In this document: one piece after another, positions 6,812 to 15,402 of the stretch
Layout of the letters: the number at the start of each line of letters is the position of its first letter
How positions within the stretch are numbered: position 1 is the first letter of the stretch
Assembly (NCBI RefSeq): GCF_025464955.1
Contig: NZ_JAODNM010000121.1
Span: 1-32,010 of the forward strand
DNA length: 32,010 nucleotides
Direction: 5' to 3'
DNA from: Amycolatopsis sp.
GTDB lineage: Bacteria > Actinomycetota > Actinomycetes > Mycobacteriales > Pseudonocardiaceae
Made by a program: the position numbers and the translations under genes
The notes under the pieces: generated by a model
What the model saw: only the letters and a program-made list of their open reading frames with translations
What the model was told of the DNA's origin: nothing
Database searches by the model: none

Positions 6812-8236
6812 CTACGTGACCGTTGCGGGACCGCCCGCGTTGGGAAGTTCCACATACACCCAGACACCCGGGTAGGTGGCTCCTCGGGCCGTCGGCGGCG
6901 GATCGCCTATCCGCACCCGGCCACCGTGCGCGGCGACGAGTTCCCGGACGATTGCCAGGCCGAGACCCGTACCGCCATCGACCCGGTCGCGGGAGTCGTC
7001 AAGGCGGGTGAAGCGGGTGAAGACCCGATCGCGGTGTTCCGGTGCGATGCCGGGACCGTCGTCGGCGACGACCAGTCGCACCGCCCCGTCGGAGTGACCG
7101 ATGCTCACCGCGACCGCGCCGCGCGCATGTCGGGCAGCGTTGTCGAGCAGATTGCGGACAATCCGCGTCATCGCGCCCGGATCGGCCGTGATCTGGGCGG
7201 CGTGCACGTTCGTCGCGTCGATTACGTGCTCGGTCATGTGTCGTGCGCGGATGATCTCGGTGAGGACGACGTCGTCGAGGTCGAGCACCCGTCGGCTGGT
7301 CTGCCCCGCTGGGTCGTCGAGCCGGGCCAGCACCAGCAGGTCTTCCATCAGCGCGCTCAGCCTGCCGAGGTCGGCGAGGAGCACTCGGCTGATCCGTCGC
7401 CAGTCGTCCGGATCGGTCGCCCGCAATCCGTTCTCGGCCTCGACCATCGCCGCGGCAAGCGGGCTTCGCAGCTCGTGAGCGGCATCGGCCACGAAGCGCC
7501 GCTGAGCACCCGATGCGGTGTCCAGCCGGTCGAGCATGTCGTTGAGGGTGGCGGCCAGCCGGTGGATCTCGTCCCGAGACGGCGGCAGATCCACCCGGCG
7601 CCGCAGGTCCGACGCGCTGATCCGCGCCACCTCCCGGCGCAGCGTCTCCACTGGCCGCAGGGTATACCCGGTGAACAGCCAGGTGATCGCGCCGATCACC
7701 GCGGCGAGAGCGGGCAGGCCGACTCCGAGCCCGGTCGCGAGGTCAGCCAGGCTGCGTTGTTCCTGCGCGAGTGACATGGCGACGACGACAGTGACCGGCC
7801 GGCCGCGCAGGTGAGAGGGCAGCGTCAGGATCCGGTACGAACCCTCGCCGATCGGCAGCGAGCTCAGGGTGAGCGGACCGCCACCGGCGAGCGGGGCCGG
7901 CAGGGGAAGTTCGACCACGGATTCGTTGCCGGCCAGATCGACCGAACTTGCCACCGGCCGGCCCGTCGCGTCAAGCAGTTGCACCGCGCTGACATCCCCT
8001 CCCACCGACGGGATCAGGGTGCCCAGTGTGCCCTGCTCGGCCTGCACCGAGACCTCGTGCGCCCGCATGACCAAGGCAGTGTCCACGGAGTTCATCAGCG
8101 CGCCGCCTACTCCGTACAGGATGCCGGCGGCGATCACAAGCATGCCCACACCGACGACCACGACTGTGCCGGCCGTGACCTGGACGCGCAGCGACCGGCG
8201 CCGCCACCAGGTGCCTATCCACGCCCGGCGCGCCAC
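6812..8236 (-). CDS. Sensor histidine kinase (OmpR-system type)
   Basis: 474 residues with GTG start three bases after the response-regulator stop, so the two are translationally linked. Order: TM helix about 19-41; extracytoplasmic sensor about 42-166; TM2 about 167-190; HAMP about 191-240; HisKA with A-D-A-A-H-E-L-R-S-P-L, phospho-acceptor H254; HATPase with N box R-N-L-L-D-N-A-A (N362/N366), G1 D-D-G-P-G-I (392-397) and G2 G-G-T-G-L-G-L-A-I-V (about 421-430). All catalytic motifs are intact. It autophosphorylates on His254 and hands the phosphate to the cognate regulator encoded just upstream. The sensor domain is not recognisable by eye, so the signal is unknown. Confidence 0.95.
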   Translation of the reverse strand: MARRAWIGTWWRRRSLRVQVTAGTVVVVGVGMLVIAAGILYGVGGALMNSVDTALVMRAHEVSVQAEQGTLGTLIPSVGGDVSAVQLLDATGRPVASSVDLAGNESVVELPLPAPLAGGGPLTLSSLPIGEGSYRILTLPSHLRGRPVTVVVAMSLAQEQRSLADLATGLGVGLPALAAVIGAITWLFTGYTLRPVETLRREVARISASDLRRRVDLPPSRDEIHRLAATLNDMLDRLDTASGAQRRFVADAAHELRSPLAAAMVEAENGLRATDPDDWRRISRVLLADLGRLSALMEDLLVLARLDDPAGQTSRRVLDLDDVVLTEIIRARHMTEHVIDATNVHAAQITADPGAMTRIVRNLLDNAARHARGAVAVSIGHSDGAVRLVVADDGPGIAPEHRDRVFTRFTRLDDSRDRVDGGTGLGLAIVRELVAAHGGRVRIGDPPPTARGATYPGVWVYVELPNAGGPATVT

Positions 8237-8239
8237 GGG

Positions 8240-8917
8240 TCAGCCGCCAGTGCCCGAGAGCCGGTAACCGAACCCGCGCACCGTCTGGATCATGGCCGTA
8301 CCGTACGGGTCGTCGATCTTCCGGCGTAGATAGTGGACGTAGACCTCGACGATGTTCGGGTCGCCGTCGAAGTTCTCGTCCCAGACACCGGCCAGGATCT
8401 CCGCCTTGGTGACCACGGCGTCCGGTTGAGCCATGAGGAACTCCAGCACCGCGAACTCCCGGGGTGTCAGCCGGATCTCGGCGTCGCGCCGGAAGCAGCG
8501 GTGCGCGGCCGGGTCCAGCGACAGGTCGCCCACGTGCCGCACCACAAGTCGGGCCGGTGCGCCGCGCCGCACGAGCGCACGCAGCCGGGCGATCAGTACC
8601 ACGACCGAGAACGGCTTGGTCAGATAGTCGTCTGCGCCGAGGTCGAGGCCGTCGGCCTCGTCGTACTCACCGTCCTTCGCGCTGAGCATCAAAATCGGCG
8701 TCCACACCTGTGCCGCGCGCACTTCGCGGCACACCGCGTAGCCGTTGAGCCCGGGCAACATGATGTCCAACACGATGACGTCATAGGAGTTGTTCCGGGC
8801 CTTGAACAACCCGTCCGCACCGTCATGGGCGAGTTCGACGGTGAAGCCCTCCGCGAGCAGCGCCCGCTGCACCGCGGCCGCGATGTCCCGGTCGTCGTCT
8901 ACCACCAGCACACGCAT
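8240..8917 (-). CDS. OmpR/PhoB-family response regulator
   Basis: 225 residues. Receiver domain with acidic pocket V-D-D-D (D7-D9), phospho-acceptor D51 in V-L-D-I-M-L-P-G, S79 and K101 in T-K-P-F-S; then a C-terminal winged helix ending R-R-K-I-D-D, then I-Q-T-V-R-G-F-G-Y-R-L. I start at ATG 8917, because GGAGGAG lies 9 nt upstream, rather than at the in-frame GTG at 8935 that falls inside this RBS. It is the first gene of a two-gene operon with the kinase. Divergent to it is a small exported peptide gene, and inverted repeats in the shared promoter are candidate binding sites. Confidence 0.96.
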   Translation of the reverse strand: MRVLVVDDDRDIAAAVQRALLAEGFTVELAHDGADGLFKARNNSYDVIVLDIMLPGLNGYAVCREVRAAQVWTPILMLSAKDGEYDEADGLDLGADDYLTKPFSVVVLIARLRALVRRGAPARLVVRHVGDLSLDPAAHRCFRRDAEIRLTPREFAVLEFLMAQPDAVVTKAEILAGVWDENFDGDPNIVEVYVHYLRRKIDDPYGTAMIQTVRGFGYRLSGTGG

Positions 8918-8974
8918 CAGCCGGTTCTCCTCCACTATCCCCGGAATCGATGCTAACCGCCCGGGCTGAGGGGA

Positions 8975-9047
8975 TCCTTAACGCGCCTACCTGGGCTGAA
9001 GCGTCGCTTTCAGCCGGCGCTCAGCGCCGCACAGGGTCCGTTAAGGA
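8975..9047. promoter_or_regulatory. Nested inverted repeats in the divergent promoter
   Basis: TCCTTAACG (8975-8983) is inverted as CGTTAAGGA (9039-9047), and GGCTGAA (8994-9000) is inverted as TTCAGCC (9009-9015). Both pairs lie between the response-regulator start (8917) and the exported peptide (9112), so they are good candidates for the regulator's own operators. Confidence 0.45.
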
Positions 9048-9111
9048 CTCGCCGGGCACCGTCGGGCGTGTTGGCACTTCCGCCGACCTGATCCCAAAGA
9101 GGACAACTGAG

Positions 9112-9390
9112 ATGAATCTTCGGACAAAATTGGCACTGGCGCTGGCAGGCGGCGGGGCGATCGCGGCGATCGGCGTCAGCTCCGCAGCGGCAGCAACCGC
9201 GCCGACGTCGCCGTCCGTAACGCCGGCTACGTCAAGCGTGAGCCAGGCCGCACTCCAGACGCCGGCCGGCACCGAAGCCCCGGGTTCGGAGCAGGCCGAC
9301 ACCGAGGCGCCCGGTGCGCCTGGTGACGGACCCGGCGGACACGCCGACGCGCCCGGCAACGTCGATCACCAGGCCACCGGGACGGAATGA
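9112..9390 (+). CDS. Small exported acidic Pro/Gly-rich peptide
   Basis: 92 residues with AAAGAGGAC upstream of the ATG. A signal peptide is clear: M-N-L-R-T-K, a hydrophobic core, and S-S-A-A-A-A with cleavage near residue 28. The mature part is low-complexity, rich in T, P, S, E, D and G, and ends D-G-P-G-G-H-A-D-A-P-G-N-V-D-H-Q. I recall similar tails in small exported proteins next to two-component systems in actinomycetes, from memory only. No enzyme domain is present. It is divergent from the response regulator with inverted repeats between, so it is probably a target or an accessory signal of that system. A hairpin terminator follows at 9430. Confidence 0.8.
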   Translation: MNLRTKLALALAGGGAIAAIGVSSAAAATAPTSPSVTPATSSVSQAALQTPAGTEAPGSEQADTEAPGAPGDGPGGHADAPGNVDHQATGTE

Positions 9391-9429
9391 CCGTCCTCTC
9401 TGTCTGCTGAGCCACACCGCTCGATGGCC

Positions 9430-9459
9430 GCCCGCGACTCCTTCATTCGGGTCGCGGGC
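9430..9459 (+). terminator. Hairpin terminator after the exported peptide gene
   Basis: GCCCGCGAC (9430-9438) pairs with GTCGCGGGC (9451-9459) around a 12-nt loop, 39 nt after the stop at 9390. GC-rich with no T-run, as usual for actinobacterial terminators. Confidence 0.65.
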
Positions 9460-10686
9460 AGCCGTCGTCACGGCTTGAGTGCCGGGAGTGGGCTTGCCTC
9501 AGCGGGATCGACGGGCGACTCCGAGCGTATCGAGAGCCCGCGACAAACCCCCGGGTCCACACCTCACAGCTGCGCGGACCCGGCCTTTTTCACGCGCCGA
9601 TTCGACACCGGCGAACTCCCACCGCGCACCCGGCCCGTATCGCTCCTGTTCCGTGAGCGGTTCGCCCACATCGAACCGTTGCCGCAGCGTGGACAGCAGC
9701 CGCTGAAACGTCGACCGCCATCGCGACACGCCGACCGCGCCGTCCGCCCTGGACCGCGGGACGCCGGCCCGCATCATCGAGTCGATCGATCCGGTCTGGA
9801 TCACCACACCGGAGACGGTGCCGGTGAGCTCGTTCCGGACGCTCGGGGTGGGTCGCGCCGGTGTGCCATTTCCGCCAGGCGGCGTCCTGCTGTTCGACGG
9901 GCCCAACCGTGGTTTCAGTTCGGGCACCGGACCCAGCTCCGAGCGAGTACGTTCGCCCGACAAGCCGGTCAACGCCAAACCCTGTTCACGAACCTTTTTG
10001 CTATCTTCGCCGCCGCCGCAACCTGCTCCGACGACTTCTGCTGCTGCCCTTTCGAGCCTTCTTCGATGCAGCCATAACACCAGCATTTATCACTTTCGGT
10101 CGCCAATCCGGCCAAGTCGCAGCGCGGCGTGTCGGACCGGAAACAATGGGCGGCGGCTACGAACCCGCCGTACAGGGCGTCTTTGTCCAGCAACGAGGGA
10201 ATCGGGGACCGACTGGACCGCCCCGCGGACTGACATCGTCAGAAATCCGTAAGCCGGGCCATGCCGGGTTCCTGTGCGACGGCGGTTACTCTCGCTCGCA
10301 TGGTCTGGTACGGCAAGTTGGACACCGTGCCGTCTGCACTGCGCGATGCGCGACAGTCAGGCGCCTCCGCAACGGAAGGCCTGGGTGCCTCGTGTGGCGC
10401 CGCAAGCAGGGAGGGCGGTGCGACCCCGGGCCAGTGATCGGCGCGACGGCACCATTTACGCATCTGAACACGGTGAGCGGAAGTACTTCCGTGCCCCCTA
10501 TTGTTGCCCCTTTGCTGGGCGACGCCGCGCGCACCTGTTGCGGCGAAGTAACGAACCCTGGAAATACTCTCAACCTGTCGCGGGCGGCGTCATTCTCTTG
10601 TAAGGAATTAAACCTCGTCGTGAGATCTGACGAACGCTAGCTTCATGGGAGTCAGAGTACTGAGTGAACGACGAAGAGGTCGGTCA
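9460..10686. other. Long stretch with no secure gene
   Basis: About 1.2 kb without a gene I can defend. The only hint is on the minus strand near 9780-9850, where an open frame (9499-10086, 195 residues) contains V-R-N-E-L-T-G-T-V-S-G-V-V-I-Q-T-G-S-I-D. This resembles the N-x-x-x-G-x-V-x-G-x-V-V-Q-A-G leader found at the start of many actinobacterial signalling NTPases, but the flanking residues look random. It may be a gene remnant. The stretch 10560-10686 contains the promoter and leader of the following exported protein. Confidence 0.4.
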
Positions 10687-12003
10687 ATGCGAAACAAATC
10701 TATCAGAAATAAACTCTTGGTCATAACCGCCGCATTCGCCGCGGCGACACTTCCGGGGGGAGCCGCCGTGGCGACGGCCACGCCATCGCCGCAGCCAGCC
10801 GCATCGCACAACTCCTTGCCAGGACAGCTTGCCGGATTGCTTCCTTCGGACAAGATTGTCCTGCGCAGTGCCGACAAGGTCGATTTGGACAAAGACACGG
10901 TGACGTTGCCTCTGCGGAAGGGCAACGCCAACGGGAAGACTGTCTGGTACATCATCACGGAGGCATCGGACGTCGGCATCGCACATGATCTCAATGTGAA
11001 CTATGCGCCGAAGTTGATCAATATGCCGATCGGCTGCACGGCCTGCGTTCAAGACGTGACACTGAAGACCCCGTCGGTGGAGGAGAACCGGTTCGGTCCT
11101 GCCGAAATCAATTTCAACGGAGGAGTGGACTTCAGCCCAGCGCGGGTCCTCAATCCAGGGCCCGGAGTGTTCCCTCCCGCCACGGCTGAGCCCGGCGCAG
11201 TGGGAGAGACGGGCTACAGTCCGTTCATCCGGGTCAACGGGTCGCCAGTTGTCTACAACGCACCGATCGTGGCGGTCGGCGACGGCCCGTTCGACGTGAT
11301 CCATCACACCAACACCGCGGATCGGGTGCTGGGCGTTCACCCAGCCGCGCCGTCCGGACCCGGCCAGTACCACCAAGCCAGTGTTGATCTGCTGCTGGTT
11401 CATGGTTTCGACGCGGGGCAGCCCATCCTGTACATCAGCACGGAGTCGAACGACAAAGTCACCGCAACGCTGGAGCGTGCAACATACGTTCCGACACTGT
11501 CACAGTCGCCGTTCAACGGTGGTGACGACGACCTGGGTTCGGCCCGCGAACGGATCTTCCCCTTCATCAATGGGCAGGTCGGCGCGAACAACTCGCAAGC
11601 ACAGGGCCTCATCCACCTCATCAAGGACGGTCATGCCACCGAGGACGCCTACGCCGGCAATGTGGGTCTCATCCAGGCCCTGCGCAACGGTGGTGACGCA
11701 CTGAATGTACAGGGTGACTTTCCGACGCTGACCGATCCGCGGCACTCCGAGGCGTACTCCCCGTTGTGGGAAGCCCAGTTCGGGCAGTGGACCGACAAGG
11801 CGATCAAGCTTGGACTCGATAAGCGGCAAATCGACGAAAATCAGATCTTCAACCTCGCCGCAACGCACCCGGACTTGATCACGGGCCCCAACGGCGGTCC
11901 GTTCGGAGGGCAGGGTGTCGTGATCAACTGTCCGGTGATCGGCTTTACGCTGAACGCCCCGGCAGACAGCCTCGCTGCCCCGGTTGACGGTTCTCAGCAC
12001 TGA
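10687..12003 (+). CDS. Large exported protein of unknown function
   Basis: 438 residues. ATG 10687 has GAAGAGG upstream and begins a proper signal peptide (M-R-N-K-S-I-R-N-K-L-L-V-I-T-A-A-F-A-A-A, cleavage near residue 32); an in-frame ATG at 10645 lacks an RBS and would put 14 charged residues before the signal, so I reject it. The mature protein has no family I recognise. Notable: V-W-Y-I-I-T-E-A-S-D, N-Y-A-P-K-L, a C-T-A-C pair (possible disulfide or metal site), V-Y-N-A-P-I-V-A-V-G-D-G, Y-H-Q-A-S-V-D-L-L-L-V-H-G-F, and a C-terminal V-I-N-C-P-V-I-G. Alternating beta-like segments suggest a secreted beta-rich fold. It stands alone, with a terminator at 12018 and mobile-element debris on its right. 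Confidence 0.85.
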   Translation: MRNKSIRNKLLVITAAFAAATLPGGAAVATATPSPQPAASHNSLPGQLAGLLPSDKIVLRSADKVDLDKDTVTLPLRKGNANGKTVWYIITEASDVGIAHDLNVNYAPKLINMPIGCTACVQDVTLKTPSVEENRFGPAEINFNGGVDFSPARVLNPGPGVFPPATAEPGAVGETGYSPFIRVNGSPVVYNAPIVAVGDGPFDVIHHTNTADRVLGVHPAAPSGPGQYHQASVDLLLVHGFDAGQPILYISTESNDKVTATLERATYVPTLSQSPFNGGDDDLGSARERIFPFINGQVGANNSQAQGLIHLIKDGHATEDAYAGNVGLIQALRNGGDALNVQGDFPTLTDPRHSEAYSPLWEAQFGQWTDKAIKLGLDKRQIDENQIFNLAATHPDLITGPNGGPFGGQGVVINCPVIGFTLNAPADSLAAPVDGSQH

Positions 12004-12017
12004 CACACTTGTCGGTG

Positions 12018-12050
12018 GCGCGCGGCTGGATCCAGGATCCGGCCGCGCGC
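12018..12050 (+). terminator. 15-bp-stem terminator hairpin
   Basis: GCGCGCGGCTGGATC (12018-12032) pairs with 12036-12050 around a 3-nt CAG loop, with one G-T pair. It lies 14 nt after the stop codon of the exported protein. Confidence 0.75.
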
Positions 12051-12108
12051 TCTCATACCGCGCCGGCGACCCATTGATCGAGATACATCGCACGGTAGTC
12101 AAACATTG

Positions 12109-12542
12109 ACCGGCGTCGCGCCGTGACCAGGTCACCGTGCTGATGGACGACCCCTCCCCGGCAGTGACGCGCAGATCGACTACGGCCACCTCGGTTCCTG
12201 GACCGACCCGCGGTCAGGCAAGAAACGACGAGTGTGGGCGTTCGTGATGGTCCTGCCGAGAAGCCGGTACATGTTCGTGCGCCCGGTGCTGACCATGGAC
12301 CAGCGGGCCTGGACCGAGTGCCACGTCGCGGCGTTCGACTTCTTCGGCGGAGTCTCCGCCCGGTTGGTGCCGGACAACCTCAAGACCGGCGTGGACAAGC
12401 CCGGCCTCTACGACCCGAAGATCAACCTCTCCTATGCCGAACTCGCCGAGCACTACGGCACCTTGGTCGCCCCGGCGCGGGCGGCCAAGCCGAAGGACAA
12501 ACCGCGGGTGGAACGGCCGATGCATGATCGAAGCCGTGGGTA
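12109..12542 (+). pseudogene. IS21-family transposase IstA fragment
   Basis: The central part of an IstA transposase is readable: Q-V-T-V-L-M-D-D-P, a one-base frameshift near 12161, then G-S-D-A-Q-I-D-Y-G-H-L-G-S-W, V-W-A-F-V-M-V-L-P-R-S-R-Y-M-F-V-R-P-V-L, F-F-G-G-V-S-A-R-L-V-P-D-N-L-K-T-G-V, Y-D-P-K-I-N, Y-G-T-L-V-A-P-A-R-A-A-K-P-K-D-K and R-V-E-R-P-M. The DDE-type acidic residues (D in Q-I-D-Y-G, D in P-D-N-L-K, E in R-V-E-R-P) are all kept. The N-terminal HTH is missing (stop codons upstream of 12109), the C-terminal third is lost after R-P-M, and no istB follows. A dead IS relic between two exported-protein genes. Confidence 0.85.
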
Positions 12543-12816
12543 GCCTGACCGAGATCCGACGTCCGGTCCGGGTCCAGGTTTCGCTCCAGCCGTGTTGGCG
12601 TGCATGCGGGTTGGGCCGCACAAGCGATCGGATCCGTTGGGCTGCACTAATTCTTGCTCAAGTCCATTCTCTTCTGTCCACACTGGTGTTACACCTTCCT
12701 TGTTGCTGCTGGATATGGCGGCCGTCACTGGGCGTGAGATCCACGACGCTGACTGTCGCGAGATATTTACGGTATAGGCCAACGAATGGTCGCTTTGTCC
12801 CATGGAAGGGATACCC

Positions 12817-14628
12817 ATGCGTGTAAGTCGCAAAAACCGGTCAGTCCTGATGGTCGGTTTGGTCACCAGTCTCGTCATGACTGCGGCCGCGGCCCCGAGT
12901 TCGGCACAGCCCCAGCGGCCGCTGCCGCCGAAGCAGGCGGTTGCCGAAGGTTTCGACGGGGCGGTCGTGTCCGACACCCCCGAGTCGACCCAGGCCGGTA
13001 TCGACGTCCTGCGGCGGGGCGGCACCGCCGCGGACGCGGCCGTCGCGGTGGCCTCGACACTCGGCGTCACCGATCCCTACGTCGCCGGCCTTGGTGGCGG
13101 CGGCTACTTCGTCTACTACGACGCCAAGACGAAGAAGATCTCCACGATCGACGGCCGCGAGACCACGCCCGCCGCCGACACCTCGAAGATGTTCATCGAT
13201 CCGGCCACCGGCCAGCCCTACCCGTTCGCCACCGCGGTCGAGAGTGGACGGTCGGTCGGCGTGCCCGGCCAGCTCGCGACCTGGCAACGCGCCCTGCAGA
13301 AGTGGGGCAACTTCAGCTTGGCCGACAACCTGCGCCCCGCGGAACAGGTGGCGGACCGCGGCTTCGTCGTCGACCAGGCGTTCTCCGACCAGACCAAGGA
13401 GGAGGCGACCAAGCTGGGTCAGTTCAGCTCGAGCGCGAAGCTGTTCCTCCCGGGCGGCCAGGCTCCGGCCGTCGGCTCGGTCTTCCGTAACCCTGACCTC
13501 GCCGACACCTACCGGCAGATCGGCAGGCAGGGAACGGGCGCGTTCTACGGCGGTTCGATCGGCCGCGACCTCGTGAACACCGTCCAGCACCTCCCGCTGG
13601 CGAAGAACGCCACCATCAAGCCCATCACCGGCCCGATGCAGGTGTCCGATCTCCGCGCCTACCAGGCGCTCGACGCCGCGCCGACGCACGTGAACTACCG
13701 CGGTTACGACGTGTACAGCATGGGCCCGTCGTCCAGCGGCGGTATCACCGTCGGCGAGTCGCTCAACATCCTGCAGAACTTCGATCTTTCCAAGATGGAC
13801 ACCGTGCAGGCGCTGCACCACTACCTCGAGGCCAGCCGTCTCGCGTTCGCAGACCGCAACCGCTACATCGGTGACGCGCGGTACGTCGACGTTCCTGAGC
13901 AGCAGCTGCTGTCCCCGGCGTTCGCGGCAACCCGGGCCTGCCAGATCGACCCCGCCAAGGCCGGGAAGAGCCCCGTCGCCCCAGGCAACCCCTACCAGAC
14001 GAGCGGCGGCTGCCAGACCGTTCCCGCGGCGTCCACCAGCAGCAACGAGAACCACACCAACCACTTCGTCGTCTCCGACCGATGGGGCAACGTCGTGTCG
14101 TACACGAACACGATCGAACAGCTGGCCGGCAGCGGCATCACCGTGCCCGGGCACGGTTTCGTGCTCAACAACGAGCTGACCGACTTCAACTTCGCGCCCA
14201 CCCAGGGCACCGCCCCCGACCCGAACCTCCCGGCGGGTGGCAAGCGGCCGCGGTCGAGCATGTCCCCGAGCATCGTGCTGCAGCACGGGAAGCCGTTCCT
14301 CGCCGTCGGCTCCCCGGGCGGCGCGACGATCATCACGACCGTCCTGCAGATCCTGGTCAACCGGCTCGACCTCGGCATGACCCTGCCGCAGGCGATCGCC
14401 GCGCCACGCGCCTCGCAGCGCAACGCGGTGACGACCAGCGCCGAGCCGGGATTCATCGCGCAATCGACCACACCAGGGCTCGAAGCGCTCGGCCAGAGCT
14501 TCACCGATGTCGGCGCGATCGGCACGGCCGCCGGGCTGGAATTCCTGCCCCACGGAAAGATCCTCGCGGCCGGCGAGCCGGTACGGCGAGACGGTGGTAC
14601 CGCCGCCGCGGTCGTCTCGCCCCGGTGA
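12817..14628 (+). CDS. ggt: Exported gamma-glutamyltransferase
   Basis: 603 residues with GGAAGGG 6 nt before ATG 12817; an ATG at 12802 overlaps this RBS and is unlikely. A signal peptide (about 1-30, ending P-S-S-A) sends it out of the cell. GGT (PF01019) features: G-G-T-A-A-D-A-A-V-A-V-A near residue 68, G-G-G-G-Y-F-V, substrate Arg in D-G-R-E-T-T-P (R114), P-S-S-S-G-G-I-T, D-R-N-R-Y-I-G-D, the autocleavage/nucleophile Thr in E-N-H-T-N-H-F-V-V-S-D (T414), R-P-R-S-S-M-S-P and G-S-P-G-G-A-T-I-I-T. The proenzyme cleaves itself before the Thr to give two subunits, then hydrolyses or transfers gamma-glutamyl groups of glutathione-like peptides. Size is typical. No operon partner. A 13-bp-stem terminator follows at 14675. 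Confidence 0.96.
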   Translation: MRVSRKNRSVLMVGLVTSLVMTAAAAPSSAQPQRPLPPKQAVAEGFDGAVVSDTPESTQAGIDVLRRGGTAADAAVAVASTLGVTDPYVAGLGGGGYFVYYDAKTKKISTIDGRETTPAADTSKMFIDPATGQPYPFATAVESGRSVGVPGQLATWQRALQKWGNFSLADNLRPAEQVADRGFVVDQAFSDQTKEEATKLGQFSSSAKLFLPGGQAPAVGSVFRNPDLADTYRQIGRQGTGAFYGGSIGRDLVNTVQHLPLAKNATIKPITGPMQVSDLRAYQALDAAPTHVNYRGYDVYSMGPSSSGGITVGESLNILQNFDLSKMDTVQALHHYLEASRLAFADRNRYIGDARYVDVPEQQLLSPAFAATRACQIDPAKAGKSPVAPGNPYQTSGGCQTVPAASTSSNENHTNHFVVSDRWGNVVSYTNTIEQLAGSGITVPGHGFVLNNELTDFNFAPTQGTAPDPNLPAGGKRPRSSMSPSIVLQHGKPFLAVGSPGGATIITTVLQILVNRLDLGMTLPQAIAAPRASQRNAVTTSAEPGFIAQSTTPGLEALGQSFTDVGAIGTAAGLEFLPHGKILAAGEPVRRDGGTAAAVVSPR

Positions 14629-14674
14629 CCCCGCCGCCCGGTGGGGCACTTGTCTGAGCCGGACAACTCCCTGG

Positions 14675-14712
14675 GCCCCGTCGGCCGTGCCGTAGAGCGC
14701 GGCCGACGGGGC
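14675..14712 (+). terminator. 13-bp-stem terminator after ggt
   Basis: GCCCCGTCGGCCG (14675-14687) pairs with CGGCCGACGGGGC (14700-14712) around a 12-nt loop, 46 nt after the ggt stop. Confidence 0.8.
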
Positions 14713-14868
14713 TTACCACTGCGGCCGGAAACATGAGTAACACACTGTGAGCGCCGGTTAACCGCAAGTGTCTTTGGACGCTGAAAATGCGATCTCAGGG
14801 CTGGCGTGTCCCAGTTTCTGCTCGTCCCACCGGCCCGGCGCACCGAAATCGCCGTGGTCAAGCCGTCC

Positions 14869-15258
14869 TCACCGAATGTTGGCGGGTGCCAGGGCGAGCT
14901 GTCGATGCTGCTCCACCAGTCCCACCAGGCCGTCGAGCACGCTCGACAGCAGCTTGTGAGCGGGAGTTCCCACCGGCAGTGTGCCCTCGGACCCCAACTG
15001 CTCGTGCGCCTGGAACAGCAGGAATTCCGGCTGCCGCAGGACTGCCACGTTCAGCTTGTGCAGTACCTGCCGCAAGGCCAGCTGGGCACGAACTGTGCCG
15101 AACGGTCCCGGTGACGCGCCGATGATGGCCACCGGCTTGCCGTTCAACGCCGGAGGTCCTCGTCGGGCCGGGACAGCCAGTCAAGTGCGTTCTTCAACAC
15201 GCCGGGCAGGGAGTTGTTGTACTCGGGTGTGGCGATCAGGACCGCGTCGGCGGCCTAT
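14869..15258 (-). pseudogene. NADPH-dependent FMN reductase, truncated and frameshifted
   Basis: The C-terminal two thirds of an SsuE/ArsH-type FMN reductase are readable leftward: A-D-A-V-L-I-A-T-P-E-Y-N-N-S-L-P-G, V-L-K-N-A-L-D-W-L-S-R-P, then a frameshift near 15146-15158 and L-N-G-K-P-V-A-I-I-G-A-S-P-G, G-T-V-R-A-Q-L-A-L-R-Q-V-L and a normal C-terminus to the stop at 14869. About the first 60 residues, including the FMN phosphate-binding loop, are absent: at about 15256 the homology stops and a group II intron maturase tail on the other strand begins. The gene is dead. Confidence 0.85.
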
Positions 15259-15383
15259 ACCAAGCCGTCCAAGAAGGCAATTCAATCGATCAGGGACAAG
15301 GTGAAGGTCAAGACGTACAGGTCAACCCGCCATTTGACTCTGGGCGAGCTACTCACGAAACCGGCAGCCGCTACCCAAGGCTG
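15256..15383 (+). pseudogene. Group II intron maturase, C-terminal fragment
   Basis: Y-T-K-P-S-K-K-A-I-Q-S-I-R-D-K-V, then V-K-T-Y-R-S-T-R-H-L-T-L-G-E-L-L, matches the group II intron reverse transcriptase/maturase just before its C-terminal DNA-binding/HNH part (typical P-S-K-K-A-I, then T-x-R-S-T-R-H). The reverse transcriptase domain is gone to the left and the frame ends at TGA 15381. Domain V and VI-like RNA sequence follows directly, as expected downstream of a maturase, which strengthens the call. Confidence 0.75.
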
Positions 15384-15402
15384 ACCAGCGGTCAAGACAC
15401 GG

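Noticed and set aside
9499..10086. A 195-residue minus-strand frame as a functional gene
   Set aside because: Only about 18 residues (near 9780-9850) look protein-like; the start, RBS and remaining sequence are unconvincing, so it is only mentioned as a possible remnant.
12841..14649. A 602-residue open frame antisense to ggt
   Set aside because: It mirrors the codon structure of the clearly real gamma-glutamyltransferase and encodes an Arg/Gly/Val-rich sequence with no family; long antisense frames are common in high-GC DNA.
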